A stretch of 64,000 bases of DNA from Periplaneta americana (GCF_040183065.1 NC_091119.1:64218392-64282391), one strand, 5' to 3'; counted from the first letter of the stretch, positions 11,952-23,272 are shown. Numbers and translations are program-made. Notes: a model not told the origin generated them from the letters alone.

Positions 11952-13201
11952 TAGTGTTGTGGGATTTAGTCGATTAATCGATCTATTTCTGTTGTAAGAT
12001 TAATCGGTCAAAAATATTTAATTGAATAATTGAGTCGATTAAAATTAATCGGTTGTAGTTGATATTAATTATTATTTTGTTAATACAAACTCATACTAAA
12101 AATTCCGACAATATTTCTCTCTTGGAAATCCTTACTTAAAAGCACAATAATTCTGTTATTTTCTAACTGCAAATCAAGTATCGTAGGGAAAATCTTTGCA
12201 CAAACACTTCAGAAAGAGATGGAGATATGAGGACAGTGACCTAGTCTATCTCTATTGAAAGTTGAAACACAATGCGAAACCCTTATTAAGTTTTATGGTT
12301 TTCTAAGAAAACTTCCATCTTGTTGTCAGCTCATCTTCCTAGCATATGAAATACATACTTTTCTGGGGTTCTTCCCCTCTCATCCCTTATAAAATAGCCA
12401 TGTCGACACTGTGTGCTAGTGAGAGCGTAACTAATTTCTTCTCTTTCTAAAATCTGGTAATTCGATTACAATAGGGGCCAGTCTTCTGTTTCGACCGCTG
12501 TACTTTTGCAGTTGCAGTTTCTGTACTGAGTTTGTATATAAAGGTTGTGTGTTTAATTTGATAAAGGAAAAAATTCTGTGGTCTGTGAGAAGTGTAACCT
12601 CCATGTCTTATGAGAATTTGAGAGGTAAACTCAGTGAAACGTTTGGATTTAAATTGAACGATCTTGGAGAAGTGCTTGACAGAAAAAAAGTTTTTTCGTG
12701 TTTAGTGATGCAGGAAACATTGTTACTAAACGTAGAGTAGCACTTAATTTGGAGCATGTGAATGCACTCACATGTTTGAAATCATCATACTTTTTGTTAT
12801 TTATGTTTGTCTCAAAAATACCTGGAGAAATTGACACAATAAATTATAAGCCTCATAATAAATGTGTTAGTAAATAGTTAAAATAGTTGTTTAGTTATAT
12901 AATGATACAATATATACAGATATACAGTACAACATTTAATACTTATGCTTATCACCGAATACAAGTTAAATTTAACAATAATTGTCTGTTATAGTATATT
13001 GAAACATTTTTTCAAATTGATCAAAACTCGATTAATCTATCAATTAAATTCAAATAAATTTAAATGTCATATTGAGAGTTCAGATAAATTCGTGAATTAT
13101 AATATCAAATAGTTTGTTTTATTTTCAGTCTATCACTACTATTTGATATTATAAATTCAAATAGTTAATCGATTAAATATTTTGATCGATCAACAGCACT
13201 A
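11952..13201 (+). mobile_element. hAT element with perfect 8-bp target duplication
   Basis: Bordered on both sides by GAAAAGAG (11944-11951 and 13202-13209). The ends are TAGTGTTG and its near complement CAGCACTA. Both subterminal regions carry many ATTAATCG/CGATTAAT words, as hAT elements often do for transposase binding. The interior keeps only a transposase C-terminus, so the 1250-bp element is non-autonomous. Confidence 0.8.
12549..12800 (+). pseudogene. hAT transposase C-terminal tail
   Basis: After one frameshift near 12690 the plus strand reads FVFSDAGNIVTKRR, then LNLEHVNALTCLKSS. This matches the terminal 'S.AG.i.t..R..L....v..l.fL' pattern of hAT dimerisation domains. It independently supports the hAT call made from the 8-bp duplication. 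The rest of the transposase is missing. Confidence 0.7.
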
Positions 13202-13209
13202 GAAAAGAG

Positions 13210-13803
13210 GTGATAATGGCTGGATAGTTGAAGCAGCACAAGAGTGAGGGCATGTAATATCATGCAAAAACAAAATTTCGAGTGAAGTAACAAATGTAAT
13301 AGCTGGATTAATTTAGTATGGGAATGGTTATATATTATTTAGATCAGTGTTGGGCATCCCACTGATATTGTGAAAGAGCACTCATTTCCTCCATAGTGGA
13401 ACCTGTGTGTGGGCAAACAAACTAGATTTGTTCATGCATGGCGTGGTAGCTAGTATAACTCTATCAGTGATGTACCTGCAAGGTTACAGTCAAGGTGAAG
13501 TTGGTGTGCAGTATTTCAGTTCTGACGGAAAGAAGTAGATCTGTGAATAAAGGAGGGGTTTCCCCATCAGTATATTTTAATCGAGAATGGGAAAATACGT
13601 ATTTATTTGGGGAAAATGAAGGAAAATGGCATACAAAATAAAAGATGTCACAAGTCCAAAAAAAAGCTTAAATTAGCTATATGCAACTACAGTTTCTGCA
13701 AAAGTAAATTTGAAAATAACCAGCTATGCAGTTGCATGAAACACATACTTCAGACTTGTGTTGTAATGTTTATTGTCTTACTAGTTGACTTATCTTGCAT
13801 AAA
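13210..13803. other. No gene recognised
   Basis: AT-rich sequence with only short frames lacking family features. Confidence 0.4.
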
Positions 13804-14372
13804 AATAACTCAAACTATAATGATGTTTTGAATTTTAAACTTTGTAACAATGTATTAATAATTCTTTGATCATAAATATTTGTTACTGTAATATTATAAA
13901 AGAAATAACCTATTTCAACACGTTTAGTTGTTTCATAATACATTTCTTAAATACAGAAAATAATGTAAAATAGAGTATATGCACATATTTGCTTCTATTT
14001 AAGGGATGGTTCTCCGTAAGTTATGAGTTTGTTATTTACAATATTATTCATAGTACTTATAAAATAAAAAATGAAAAAGTATATCTCATATAACAAATAA
14101 CTCAAACTCTAATGATGTTTTCAATTTCATGAACTTTTGACATTTATGTTGAGAACTTTGGAACAATGTATTTCTAGTTCTTTTATTATAAGTATTTGTT
14201 ACTGTAATATTGTAAAGGAAATTAACGATTTCAACATGTTGCAGTTTGTTTCAAAATTCATTTATTAAATACAGAAAATGAAATACAGATATATATTTAT
14301 TCCTATTTAAGGGATAGCTTTCCTTACGTGATGAGTTGATTAGTTATAATTGCTAATAATACTTACAAAATA
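13804..14372. repeat. Two-copy tandem duplication, period 292
   Basis: The segment starting AATAACTCAAACTATAATGA (13804) recurs at 14096 with AATAACTCAAACTCTAATGA. Both copies go on through 'TATTTGTTACTGTAATATT', 'TTAAATACAGAAAAT' and 'CTATTTAAGGGATGG/AG'. The copies have drifted by substitutions and small indels, so the duplication is old. No coding content. Confidence 0.7.
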
Positions 14373-15057
14373 CAATAAAATAAATAAAATAACGATGAAA
14401 AAGTGCAACAAATATTTGTACTTTTTGTAATGTAAAATTAAAAGATCGCCACTGCACTCTTCATACTCGCGGCGTGGAGGAAAGAAGCACACAGTCCACA
14501 CGTGCTGTCTTCATGTTTCACAAGTCCAGGCGAGATAAGCATCACTGGTTTAGATTAAAATTGGTTAATGATGAAGGCTAAAATGTGTCAAAAGTGTGGT
14601 GCTTTTACTAATGTGACACCGGTATTAAATTCTATCATTGCAAAGACTAAGGTACTGGAATACTCTTATGTGCGTAGTGAAGTTACCAGTTACCCACGAA
14701 ATATTGAAAGGATGTTATAAGTGTGATAAGAAGCTAGTGTAATAGCTAACAAGATTGATATAATATAAATAACGTTAAAACAGATACTATGGAAAGTACT
14801 GCAATATTTACTTGAGTTGTAGCTATCAAGAATTATTAGTGGAGGTAAAAAGTGTGTTAAAGAGTGCAAAATTGAGTTAAAGCATGTGATAGTGTGCTGG
14901 GGGTACTGAAGGAAAGGACTGGGAAACTATAGTAGTAAATTTTTAGGATAAGATTGCAAAAAATAAAAAAGGAACATTAGCTAAGGCTTCAATTTAATTA
15001 ATATGGTAGTGCAGGTACTAGTAACAGGTTGGTTGGAATTGTACTATGCTAATACAG
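14373..15057. other. No gene recognised
   Basis: Contains a more GC-rich patch near 14450-14540 but no readable family or structured RNA. Confidence 0.35.
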
Positions 15058-15420
15058 TTATGAAAGTAGTAGTAATGGTGGTGGTGGCAGCGGTGGTGGT
15101 GGTAGCAGTAGTATGTATTGCCCAGGCACTTTGAAGTTCTCCATTCGCCTTCTAGCTTCCCAGTATAATTTAGAGTCCGAATCCAAAAGATTCGATGCCA
15201 AAGCTGGACATTTTCGTAAATGTTGTTCATTCATCAAAGAGTCTTCTAGGTTATACAGAATGCATTTTGATGAATGAAAAATTCCAATTTTAAACAAGTG
15301 TGCTGCTAAACAGTCATGGCCACTTAGCATTCGAAATTTTGCTACTGCATCATGTCGAGGAGAATCAGGTATATGTTCTTTTTCAGTAAGCAATACTGAC
15401 CAAGATTTATTATTATTATT
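15058..15420 (-). pseudogene. 3' end of an RNase H-type LINE
   Basis: The minus strand reads FRMLSGHDCLAAHLFKIGIF, then KCILYN...EQHLRKCPAL, the Cys/His knuckle found at the end of the LINE at 7903-8109. It ends in CTAC/CCACC-rich simple sequence that looks like the element's tail. Everything upstream is missing, as in ordinary 5' truncation. The sequence differs clearly from the 4740-8124 copy, so it is a related family. Confidence 0.7.
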
Positions 15421-16146
15421 CTTTTCTTGAAATTTCTTTAGAATTTTGATTTGAAACTATGTTTGTATGAATAATGTTACGAAAGTAATGTCAATAAAAA
15501 TTTTATTTTAAGCTGTAGTTATTAATTGCTAATAAGGTAATCAGATGTTAATGTAAATGATAGTTGTGGTGTGATGTGAATACGGAAATGTGAAGGTGCA
15601 CCATATTGTGTATATGTGTTGATGACATTAAATATCAATGTCATGCAAAAGGATGATGCTAGGAGTTAACAGATCAGCATTTTATTTTTGATTAATGCCG
15701 AAATTTTGTTAGGATCTCCTAGTGAGCCTCAGCTTTCTGTGTAGTTCCTTGCTCCAAAAAATCAACTAGCAATCTCTCCAATCCTCGAAAATGGACATAG
15801 TTTTTTGGAGGCGAGTGACTGTTTGGACTCTATATTCTTGACGGAACCTGCGAATATCTACTGCATGACTTGTCTGGTTTCTACATTTATGTATGAATCC
15901 CTGGGGTGACCATATTCTTCACATCTAAAGTAAAGTGCAGTAGAGTCACAATTGGGAATTTTTTTTACTCAAACAATTCAATGTTATTTATTTCCCATTA
16001 TCTATACTATTCACGTGCTCTGAGAAACATTGCCACATGACACATAACAACATAATATCTAGCTAAAAAAAACTACCACATGAAATAAAATTAGAAATTA
16101 AAATAATAAAACCTTGAAAAATGCCTACATTCATTCAGTTTCTATG
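15421..16146. other. No gene recognised
   Basis: AT-rich. No frame with family features. Confidence 0.4.
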
Positions 16147-16829
16147 CAGTAAAACCTTGAATTGCAAGTAACTTGGTTTGCGAGTGTTTTGCAAAATGAG
16201 TAAACAATGAGCAAACATTTTTGTTTGATAAACAAGCTATGTCTTGCAATACGAGCAGTATGGTTTGTGCAAACTTGCTTCATCTGAGGAGAAAAGAGCG
16301 GATGAATTTCTCGCTTCAAATGAGATTAAAGAGGTGTGTGAAAAGTGAAAAGCGGTACAAAATTTTGTTCAAATTCACCACCCTGATAAGGTTGTAGCAG
16401 TGTGTGTGATAAATCTGTTTAACGACAACGCAATGTCACATTTCCGCAAAATCCTCAAAATGATGCAAAAGCAGGTGTTATTGGATAGGTTCTTAGTCAA
16501 AGCAAATGATTCCAGTCAGTCAAGCAGTCAGAAGTGATTCCGTTAGTGATGATGAAAATATTTTCTTTAATTGTTCAAGAAGTTTACTAAGCAGTAAAAC
16601 AGGTGCAAGACACTCAAAAACAAAATACAGTAAAGTAATTTGTGTTGCACTGATGATTGAATTTTACCCAAATTATACTGTACAGTATTTTATTTGAATA
16701 AAAGGTTGTAAAACGAATTAATTTGAGTTTACATTGTTTTTTATGGAGAAAGTCGCTTTCATATGCGAGTGTTTTGAATTAAGAGCACGTTTCCGAAACA
16801 AATTATGCTCGTAATCCAAGGTTTTACTG
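16147..16829 (+). mobile_element. Tigger-type element, internally deleted
   Basis: The termini are CAGTAAAACCTTGAATTGCA and, inverted, CAGTAAAACCTTGGATTACG, the classical Tigger end. TA follows the right end; the left flank is TG. Between about 16325 and 16530 the plus strand encodes the transposase C-terminus (NLFNDNAMSHFRKILKMMQK, then LLDRFLVKAND), ending in stops. The DNA-binding and DDE parts are deleted. Confidence 0.8.
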
Positions 16830-16949
16830 TATTTCTGAGATGAGCCTATGCTTTCTAACAGTTTGGATGTTTTAAAAGATAACCATGAAATTCTGAACAA
16901 GAGTATTCTTTGAAATTATATTGAACAAATAATAAACCTTTAATTGATT

Positions 16950-18640
16950 TCATTTTAAATTTGTATATTTAATGTGTCCATTGGGTACTTATTAATGAAA
17001 ACAGTAGTTTTACTTTAGCATTGTGTGCTGGTATTGCAAAAAAGAATTCTACAATTTTCAGAAATTCTGAATGACATACACTATTTACAAAAGCATTAAA
17101 ATATGCAGCCCACTTACTGGCTACATGTAAATTTCTGAAGTCACTGCCATCACTATTTCTCTCTAAAAACAAATCAAGTTGGAAAACTGGTCAAAGCACC
17201 CAATATCATCTGTTTCAATATCCCTGTCTTCCAAATACAAGATATACTGCCTAGTTCCAGCAAACTGGAATTGAGTATTAAATTCACCCATTTAAAGGCA
17301 CATTGTATACATTTATAGCTTCTTGAATCCACTTCTTTATCAAAGTCTTCGTTTCTAACATTTGCCAATATTTACTTTGTTTCTAAAGATATGCATTTGG
17401 AATCTAATCTATGCTGAAGCATGTCACAAACATTTTCCGGAATGTCAACAGTCTCAAGAACAGTTATTTTCCTTCCCAATAGCCAAAATTTTAAATTTGG
17501 AATGCTGATATATTTGAATGCAAAGCCATAAATAAGCTATATTTAATTCATTATTACAAAATGACTTTATGATATGAGATGGAGTTTGCTTAAACAGAAA
17601 ATATGATTTCAAAGCTGAGAATATAGTATGTAGGAAGCATTGAACTGCTGGCACAAGGACAGCTACCTAGTTTTGCTATTAGACAATAATTGTTTGTAAA
17701 TTTACTTCAGCAAACTCAGTATTCCTTGAGAGTTTCTGTCCTGACAGTGTAAATGGAGAAGTAATTGTATATCTTTAATGCAGTACTTTCAATATTAGTT
17801 TTTAAAACATCTGCACCATGCTTGGTACAATTGTGCAAAATATGTGCTGGGCACCCAGCTGCAACCAAATCCTTGCTCATAAGATGTTTTAATTTTGTGA
17901 AAACATTTCTGCCAGCCTTCCCATTTATGTTCCCAAACTTTGTATTTGTGTTTTTCCACAAAATGTAACACAGTTATTTAATAAACAATGTTTTCTAAAG
18001 AATCTCAGAGAAAATTAGCAATTGTGTCTGCTGTTTCATTTGGAATGGATTTCACTTCCAACACTTTGGTTTGAATTCTGCATGTTTCGCTATCTCACCA
18101 TTCATTCACTATGGTTCTCCTTTTTTTGGTTGTAGTAGTATACATTTCAGCTACTCGTATGCCCGAACCAGGAAATATTGTCTTATTTAGCTTTGGTGTG
18201 CAATCCATTGGTCTGTAGGAACAATGGTGCTTAACGGTGTGAAATGTTAGAGCCGCTTCTGCTGCATGATTTTGGTGTGACTGTAGAAAAAAATTTAATT
18301 TGTTACTTTGCTATAGCAATACAATTTTGAATGCTATTTTTTTTTTTCAGATGTGCTTCTCAGTCTTGACAAACTGAACAGATTAAAAAGTAATTGACTA
18401 ATAGTGGAATCCTAAATAAATTTAACGATGTTTAGACCTATCTTTAACCTAAAACCTATAGAATATGATATAATATAATGTATAAGCTTACCTTTGTTTG
18501 CAAGACTAACAAATGTTTCCGCTGAAAAAATTTTGCGTTCAGCTTCGAATTCTGATCGTGAACTTTTATTGAATTCTTTGTGGCTCCTTTTAGCTAATTC
18601 ATAATTAAATTTGCACTTGGCATCTTGAACTAAATAAATG
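16950..18640 (-). pseudogene. Decayed hAT-like transposase
   Basis: Reading the minus strand from 18640 downward gives the pieces of a hAT transposase in order. First comes an N-terminal segment (KCKFNYELAKRSHKEF, then FVSLANKG followed by a GT splice-like site). Next is AEAALTFHTVKHHCSYRPMD. Then a middle with [20 protein letters not shown]. Last is a C-terminal dimerisation segment IPAHNAKVKLLFSLISTQW. Stops and frameshifts separate them. No terminal repeats or target duplication were found. The order and motifs match the DUF4371-type hAT proteins of insects. Confidence 0.65.
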
Positions 18641-18725
18641 TAGAATTACATTTGTCGCAATCGCACCTCTATAATAGAGGACATCTTTGTTTTCTTTGCA
18701 ACAACTGATAAATCAACAATCCACA

Positions 18726-19115
18726 AAGCAGAAGTAATGGATTACTAATGTTGTTGCTGATGTTGTTGTTGTTTCAATGCCTTGCATCTAGCAATGAAGC
18801 CATTAGCATTCGTGCTCTCCAATACTTCTGAGCTACAGTGTCTTCTGCAGTTGTGTCCTGTTTTCCGTGATGCTTGTGGGATTACTTCTGGGTTCAAGAT
18901 TAGGGTGGTCCATTTTTTGTTCTCGGCATGTTTTTTTGTTTCCTCAATATGAAGGTGTGAGAATTTAGAATTGATCAGGCACTTTACTGAAGTCATTGGC
19001 AGATTTGTCGTTTTTATTTTCTGTATTGTTGTGCCTTTCTTGGCAAGTGTATCTGCCAGTTCTTTACCCTCTATCCTACAGTGTGCCTGGACCCACTATA
19101 TGTGGATTACTAATG
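18726..19115 (-). pseudogene. 3' fragment of an RNase H-type LINE
   Basis: The minus strand from about 19115 reads through the end of RNase H (LAKKGTT region) and the spacer (KKWTTLILNPEVIPQASRK), corresponding to KKWNTLHQNPQLIPDLP of the copy at 7830-7878. It then passes a damaged knuckle into a CAACAACAACATCAG tail (18745-18775). It is 5' truncated and frameshifted. Confidence 0.65.
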
Positions 19116-19454
19116 GTAAATGCAGATGTGGGCAGACACAGTGTTACCAGATTTGTTCGAGATCAGGACTTTTCTTTCTACATCTGGTCGCCTTAACTAT
19201 GATGTGCTTCCAGGTAAGAGAACACCTGATTGCCCTAACTATGATGTGCTGTTATTCAAATGTCAATGCTTGTCTACGATTATAACATTTCTAAAAACTA
19301 CAGATCGCAATGATTCAGAAAGAAGTATGTGCTCATTGTGCAACAAACACTGCAAAAAATGTTATGTAACGCCATTGATTTAAAAAAATGCTGAAATTGT
19401 AATATAAGTATGTGTACGAGACTAACAAAATAAAATGATGCACATTTGTATGCC

Positions 19455-19458
<4 letters not shown>
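19116..19458. other. No feature seen
   Basis: Short frames only. The sequence between the LINE fragment and the TTA microsatellite has no recognised family. Confidence 0.35.

Positions 19459-19544
<86 letters not shown>
19459..19544. repeat. (TTA)n microsatellite
   Basis: About 28 uninterrupted TTA/ATT units. Confidence 0.95.
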
Positions 19545-19861
19545 GCTTGACTAGGTCATATTGGTTGCTGATATTTCTCTATAAGACTACTTGCACCAAG
19601 ATTTTGATGAGTGTGTGACTCAAAATGTGGAGAACAGATGAAGAACTCTCTTACATTACAAGAGGAAATATAGTAATTGGTATTAGGGGGGGAATTGTTT
19701 CATTTATGCCAATTACACTGTTAATGTTTTGAGTTGGGATGGGCACTAGAGAAAGTGAGAATATTTTAATCCATTTGAATCTTGCATACACTACTTTTAA
19801 CACTTGAATATAATTAATTGATTAACTAGTGGACTTATTCGTGTTAATTATGTAAGATTTG

Positions 19862-19910
19862 TGCAGCTTACAGCTGTTTCAGTTCTTCACGCACCATCAT
19901 CAGAGCCTAC
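19862..19910 (-). ncRNA. Hammerhead-ribozyme-like sequence (left PLE copy)
   Basis: Read on the minus strand: GGCT, CTGATGA (19903-19897), a stem II hairpin with one mismatch, GAAA, then the palindromic stem III ACAGCTGT, A (19869, expected cleavage 3' of it) and AGCT pairing with GGCT as stem I. It lies immediately after the stop of the GIY-YIG frame, where Penelope-like elements carry such ribozymes. Stem II is weaker than in the right copy. Confidence 0.6.
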
Positions 19911-20456
19911 TAGATCACTGCGTCATCTCGAACTTCTCTGCCTGTTATGTGGGTGTGTTTGATTGTTGAAAGGTGTTGAAGAGTGGAGTCAAATAGTGTG
20001 TGTGTACTGAAATTGATCTGTGTGTTGAGAATTTGATTGGGGTGTGTTTTAGTGTGTTTGTATATTTCGTATTGTTCTAGTGTGTTGAGTTTTTGGTTCT
20101 TTGGTTGTATGTGTAGGATTTCCATGTCCGCATTTATGTTATTGTATGTATGGTTAGCATTGGTTATGTGATCAGCGTATGTAGATGTGTTGTGTCCTCT
20201 GGTTATTGCTTTAATGTGTTCTTTGTAGCGTGTTTGGCATGATCTGCCTGTCTGTCCTATGTAGAACTTATCACAACTATTACATGTGAGTTTATATACA
20301 CCTATGTGGTCGTATTTATTTGTTTGTGTTTTTTGTGTGTTGAGATGTCTTTGTAGTCTGTTTTCTGTTCTGTATGTTATGTTGTATTTCTGCTTTCTGA
20401 ATGAAGATGTGATCTTATGTGTGCTTTTGTTTTCATATGTTAGTGTGATGTATTTC
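19910..20456 (-). pseudogene. Penelope-like C-terminal GIY-YIG endonuclease, left copy
   Basis: An open frame of about 180 codons with a GIY-YIG nuclease core: GVYKLTCNSCDKFYIGQTGR, with the paired Cys of the family's CxxC insertion, then R..YKEH. It ends REVRDDAVI and a stop at 19910-19912. In intact Penelope-like elements this domain follows the reverse transcriptase and cuts the target. Here the reverse transcriptase is missing: the copy is cut off at the palindrome centre. The apparent start near 20482 reads into the other copy's antisense, so it is not a real start. Confidence 0.85.
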
Positions 20457-21117
20457 TGCACAAGAAAACGGATACAATCCAAACATAATAGACAACATCA
20501 TAAGAAAGACAAAACAAAAACTTAACAAACACAAAAACGCGCAAAATACAACACAAACACAAGAACATAAGAAATACATCACACTAACATATGAAAACAA
20601 AAGCACACATAAGATCGCATCTTCATTCAGAAAGCAGAAATACAACATAACATACAGAACAGAAAACAGACTACAAAGACATCTCAACACACAAAAAACA
20701 CAAACAAATAAATACGACCACACAGGTGTATATAAACTCACATGTAATAGTTGCGATAAGTTCTACATAGGACAGACAGGCAGATCATTCCAAACACGCT
20801 ACAAAGAACACATTAAAGCAATAACCAGAGGACACAACACATCTACATACGCCGATCACGTAACCAATGCTAACCATACATACAATAACATAAATGCGGA
20901 TATGGAAATCCTACACATACAACCAAAGAACCAAAAACTCAACACACTAAAACAATACGAAATATACAAACACACTAAAACACACCCCAATCAAATTCTC
21001 AACACACAGATCAATTTCAGTACACACACACTATTTGACTCCACTCTTCAACACCTTTCAACAATCAAACACACCCACATAACAGGCAGAGAAGTTCGAG
21101 ATGACGCCGTGATCTAG
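20457..21117 (+). pseudogene. Penelope-like C-terminal GIY-YIG endonuclease, right copy
   Basis: A plus-strand frame is open from about 20460 (ENGYNPNIIDNIIRKTKQKL) to the stop TAG at 21115-21117. It contains GVYKLTCNSCDKFYIGQTGR and the same C-terminus (REVRDDAVI) as the left copy. It carries about 35 more residues of the linker between reverse transcriptase and endonuclease than the left copy. No ATG begins the frame and the reverse transcriptase is missing, so it is a 5'-truncated copy. It has no internal stop, which suggests a fairly recent insertion. Confidence 0.85.
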
Positions 21118-21164
21118 TAGGCTCTGATGATAGTGCGTGAAGCACTGAAACAGCTGTAAGCTGC
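21118..21164 (+). ncRNA. Hammerhead-ribozyme-like sequence (right PLE copy)
   Basis: GGCT (21120-21123), core CTGATGA (21124-21130), stem II AGTGC/GCACT (21132-21136 with 21142-21146, perfect) and GAAA (21147-21150). Palindromic stem III ACAGCTGT spans 21150-21157, A158 is the expected cleavage nucleotide, and AGCT (21159-21162) pairs with GGCT. A self-complementary stem III is what is described for hammerheads of Penelope-like elements, which are thought to act as dimers. It starts three bases after the endonuclease stop codon. Confidence 0.7.
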
Positions 21165-21429
21165 ACAAATCTTACGTAATTAACACGAGTAAGTCCACTA
21201 GTTAATCAATTAATAATATTTTAATGATGCTGATTGCATAGTTTCCAACTTCAAGTGAAATTGGAAGTTAGGTATGGTGTAAACTTATTATTTAATAATG
21301 ATAGCATAGAATACACTGTGTCCACACTGAAAATATACAGAAAAAAAAAACAGCTTATATCGTAACTTGGATAAGGTTTATTAAATAAATTTCTTCTGCA
21401 TTGTATAGAGTAACTGAAAAAGTTTTTAT

Positions 21430-22115
21430 TTCCACTAATACACTTCAACATGATTACCATTTATAGCTCAACAGGTATCAAAATGATACTTAACCTCTCG
21501 CCAGGTGTTCGCCAACATATGCTCAACTGCTCGAGTGACACACTATCTCAAATCAGTCAAATTACGAACTTTTCTGCTGTACACGAAATTTTTAATAAAT
21601 CCCCACGCAAAAATATCCAAAGGAGTTAAATCTGGGAATGTCGGCTGCCAGGAAGTTGGCCCACCCCTACGAATCCAATTTCTTGGGAAGCTACATCCAA
21701 AAACATTTTAACTTGTGATTCTAATATATCTGATGGTGGAGTTTGGCACACAACGATAAAAATTGAAGTTTGTAAGCACGCATATGGAGGTATTTGCATA
21801 GAATCTTGTGAACTGTTTAACGAGAAATTTGCAGTTCCCTATTAGCCTGCCTAATTGATTTACGTGGGCTTCTAGCAAATGATTCGCACATGCTTTTTAG
21901 AATGTTTCCCTGTCTTTGAAATCATGCTTCCATTATCTCATAGAGTTCTATCCCACTCATAAATGAATTTGCATGTAGGAGGATCCACATTCCATTCCCT
22001 CTGTATGCTCTGCTGAACATGTGTAACTGAATTCAAGTCTGCAAACCAGAGCATGCATTGAACTTTTTGCTGTACCATCCACATCTCTATTGACAAGGAA
22101 CTAGACTGATAAATG
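21430..22115 (-). pseudogene. DUF4817-type (Tc1/mariner-like) transposase remnant
   Basis: The N-terminus (22091 downward) reads MVQQKVQCMLWFADLNSVTH, then REWNVDPPTCKFIYEWDRTL, the DUF4817 helix-turn-helix found at the start of many insect DDE transposases. The C-terminus (about 21660-21430) reads FPDLTPLDIFAWGFIKNFVY, then AVEHMLANTWREVKYHFDTC, the end of the DDE domain (the Asp of the PDLTPLD motif is visible). The middle is deleted or unreadable. Terminal repeats were not found. Confidence 0.7.
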
Positions 22116-22693
22116 CAAATTTTCATTCATACAACAATAAGCTTGAAGCGAAACATTTCACACAACAATGGTCATGCAACAATAAGCTTGAAACAAAACA
22201 TTGCACACAACAGTGGCCATGAAAAAAGTATGAAACGAAATCTTGGAAAGTTTTTCTATTGATTGAGCTTTATCTTAAGGAATTATAATATACGGTTGTG
22301 AAATTATAAGCTATCATTTCTCTATACTCTTAGTGTGAACACACTGTACATTAGGGATACATTTATTTATATCTAAAGTTTTATACAGCAGATTGCTGTC
22401 TTGCCATTCTCAATCTTCAGGCTTGTAGATTTTTTTAACAGAAACTAAGAAGAAGAGAAATGGTATATGGAAATTATTGATGATATATACACTGTGTGCC
22501 AAAAGTCATGGTGAGGTTTCAGAGGATTATATTTTTTCAATGAATAGAGGTAGAAATGTAATGCTGGTGCCAGATGAAAATAAAATTCTCAAAGTTTTTC
22601 GTCTGTAAATTTGAGGCACTGATGGAAACAAAAGTTGGTAACAATCGAACAACTGTAATAATTTTCATTGTTATAATTAATTATACAAGATGA

Positions 22694-22768
22694 TTTTTTT
22701 TGTAAATTATGGTTTATTTAACGACGCAACTGCAGAGGTTATTTCAGCATTGCCAGTGTGCCGGAATT
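22694..22768 (-). mobile_element. SINE type A fragment with 9-bp duplication
   Basis: Inverted partial copy of the SINE body seen at 3095 and 56668 (reverse complement reads AATTCCGGCACACTGGCAAT, then AACCTCTGCAGTTGCGTCGT). It is flanked by ACAAGATGA at 22685-22693 and 22769-22777. It separates the left inverted arm from its transposase start codon region. Confidence 0.75.
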
Positions 22769-22849
22769 ACAAGATGAATGTCCAAAGAAAGGTGTGTGAT
22801 GTGTTTTGTGGCTGGAAAAATTTGAATCTGTGTCTTTTCGTCATTGTCA

Positions 22850-23272
22850 ATTTCATTAAGCATATCCACAGCAAACCTAGACCTACATCTAGAGCAAACT
22901 CATAAATTTTGTGATAATCATCTGGATGAAGTGCATGCAATAATTGAAGTTTATAAGGAATCAGATGACGTTTTTTTTAATCTTTATCACTTGTTTTCAG
23001 AAATCCTAATTGTCGAGCACATTTACGAACTGATTTTTTTGGACTCGGAACAATTGCTCTTTGGATGGCTTCTACTGTCAATTTCAATGGTCTTTCAGTA
23101 CGATTTTTCTCCAATAGCTTCCAGTCTCTTTTAACTGTCTATCCCAACGAGAAATATTGTTCTCGTATGGTGGTTCTTCATTAAACACACAACGAAATTC
23201 ATGCCCTAGACAAGTCACAGATTCAAATTTTGCCAGCTGTAAAACACTTTGCACTTTTCTTTGGACAACCAT
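22850..23272 (-). pseudogene. DUF4817-type transposase N-terminal half
   Basis: The minus strand from 23272 reads MVVQRKVQSVLQLAKFESVT, then FNEEPPYENNISRWDRQLKE (helix-turn-helix), followed after a small break by VEAIQRAIVPSPKKSVRKCA (second HTH). It ends near FAVDMLNEIDNDEK, the run-up to the first catalytic Asp. There the sequence turns into the inverted left arm, so the catalytic domain is missing. The left arm at 22775-22850 on the plus strand encodes the same start (M..VQRKV). Same family as the remnant at 21430-22115. Confidence 0.7.

Larger units (their letters stand above)
19806..21216. mobile_element. Head-to-head pair of Penelope-like 3' ends
   Basis: The stretch is a large imperfect palindrome centred near 20456. 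The left half (minus strand) and right half (plus strand) carry the same coding 3' end, the same ribozyme-like segment and the same outer end ('ACTAGTTAATCAATTAAT'). The two copies meet 5' to 5'. The right copy extends roughly 100 bp further upstream than the left. Penelope-like retroelements are known for inverted and tandem partial copies. The C-terminal GIY-YIG domain and hammerhead motif both support the family. Confidence 0.85.

Noticed and set aside
18971-19383. Plus-strand Cys-rich frames suggesting a small secreted protein
   Set aside because: The first part is the antisense of the LINE fragment at 18726-19115, and no splice or signal evidence supports the rest.
20433-20741. Minus-strand 102-codon hydrophobic frame in the Penelope-like region
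   Set aside because: It is the antisense of the right-hand copy's A/C-rich coding strand; the low-complexity Cys/Phe/Val composition is a shadow.
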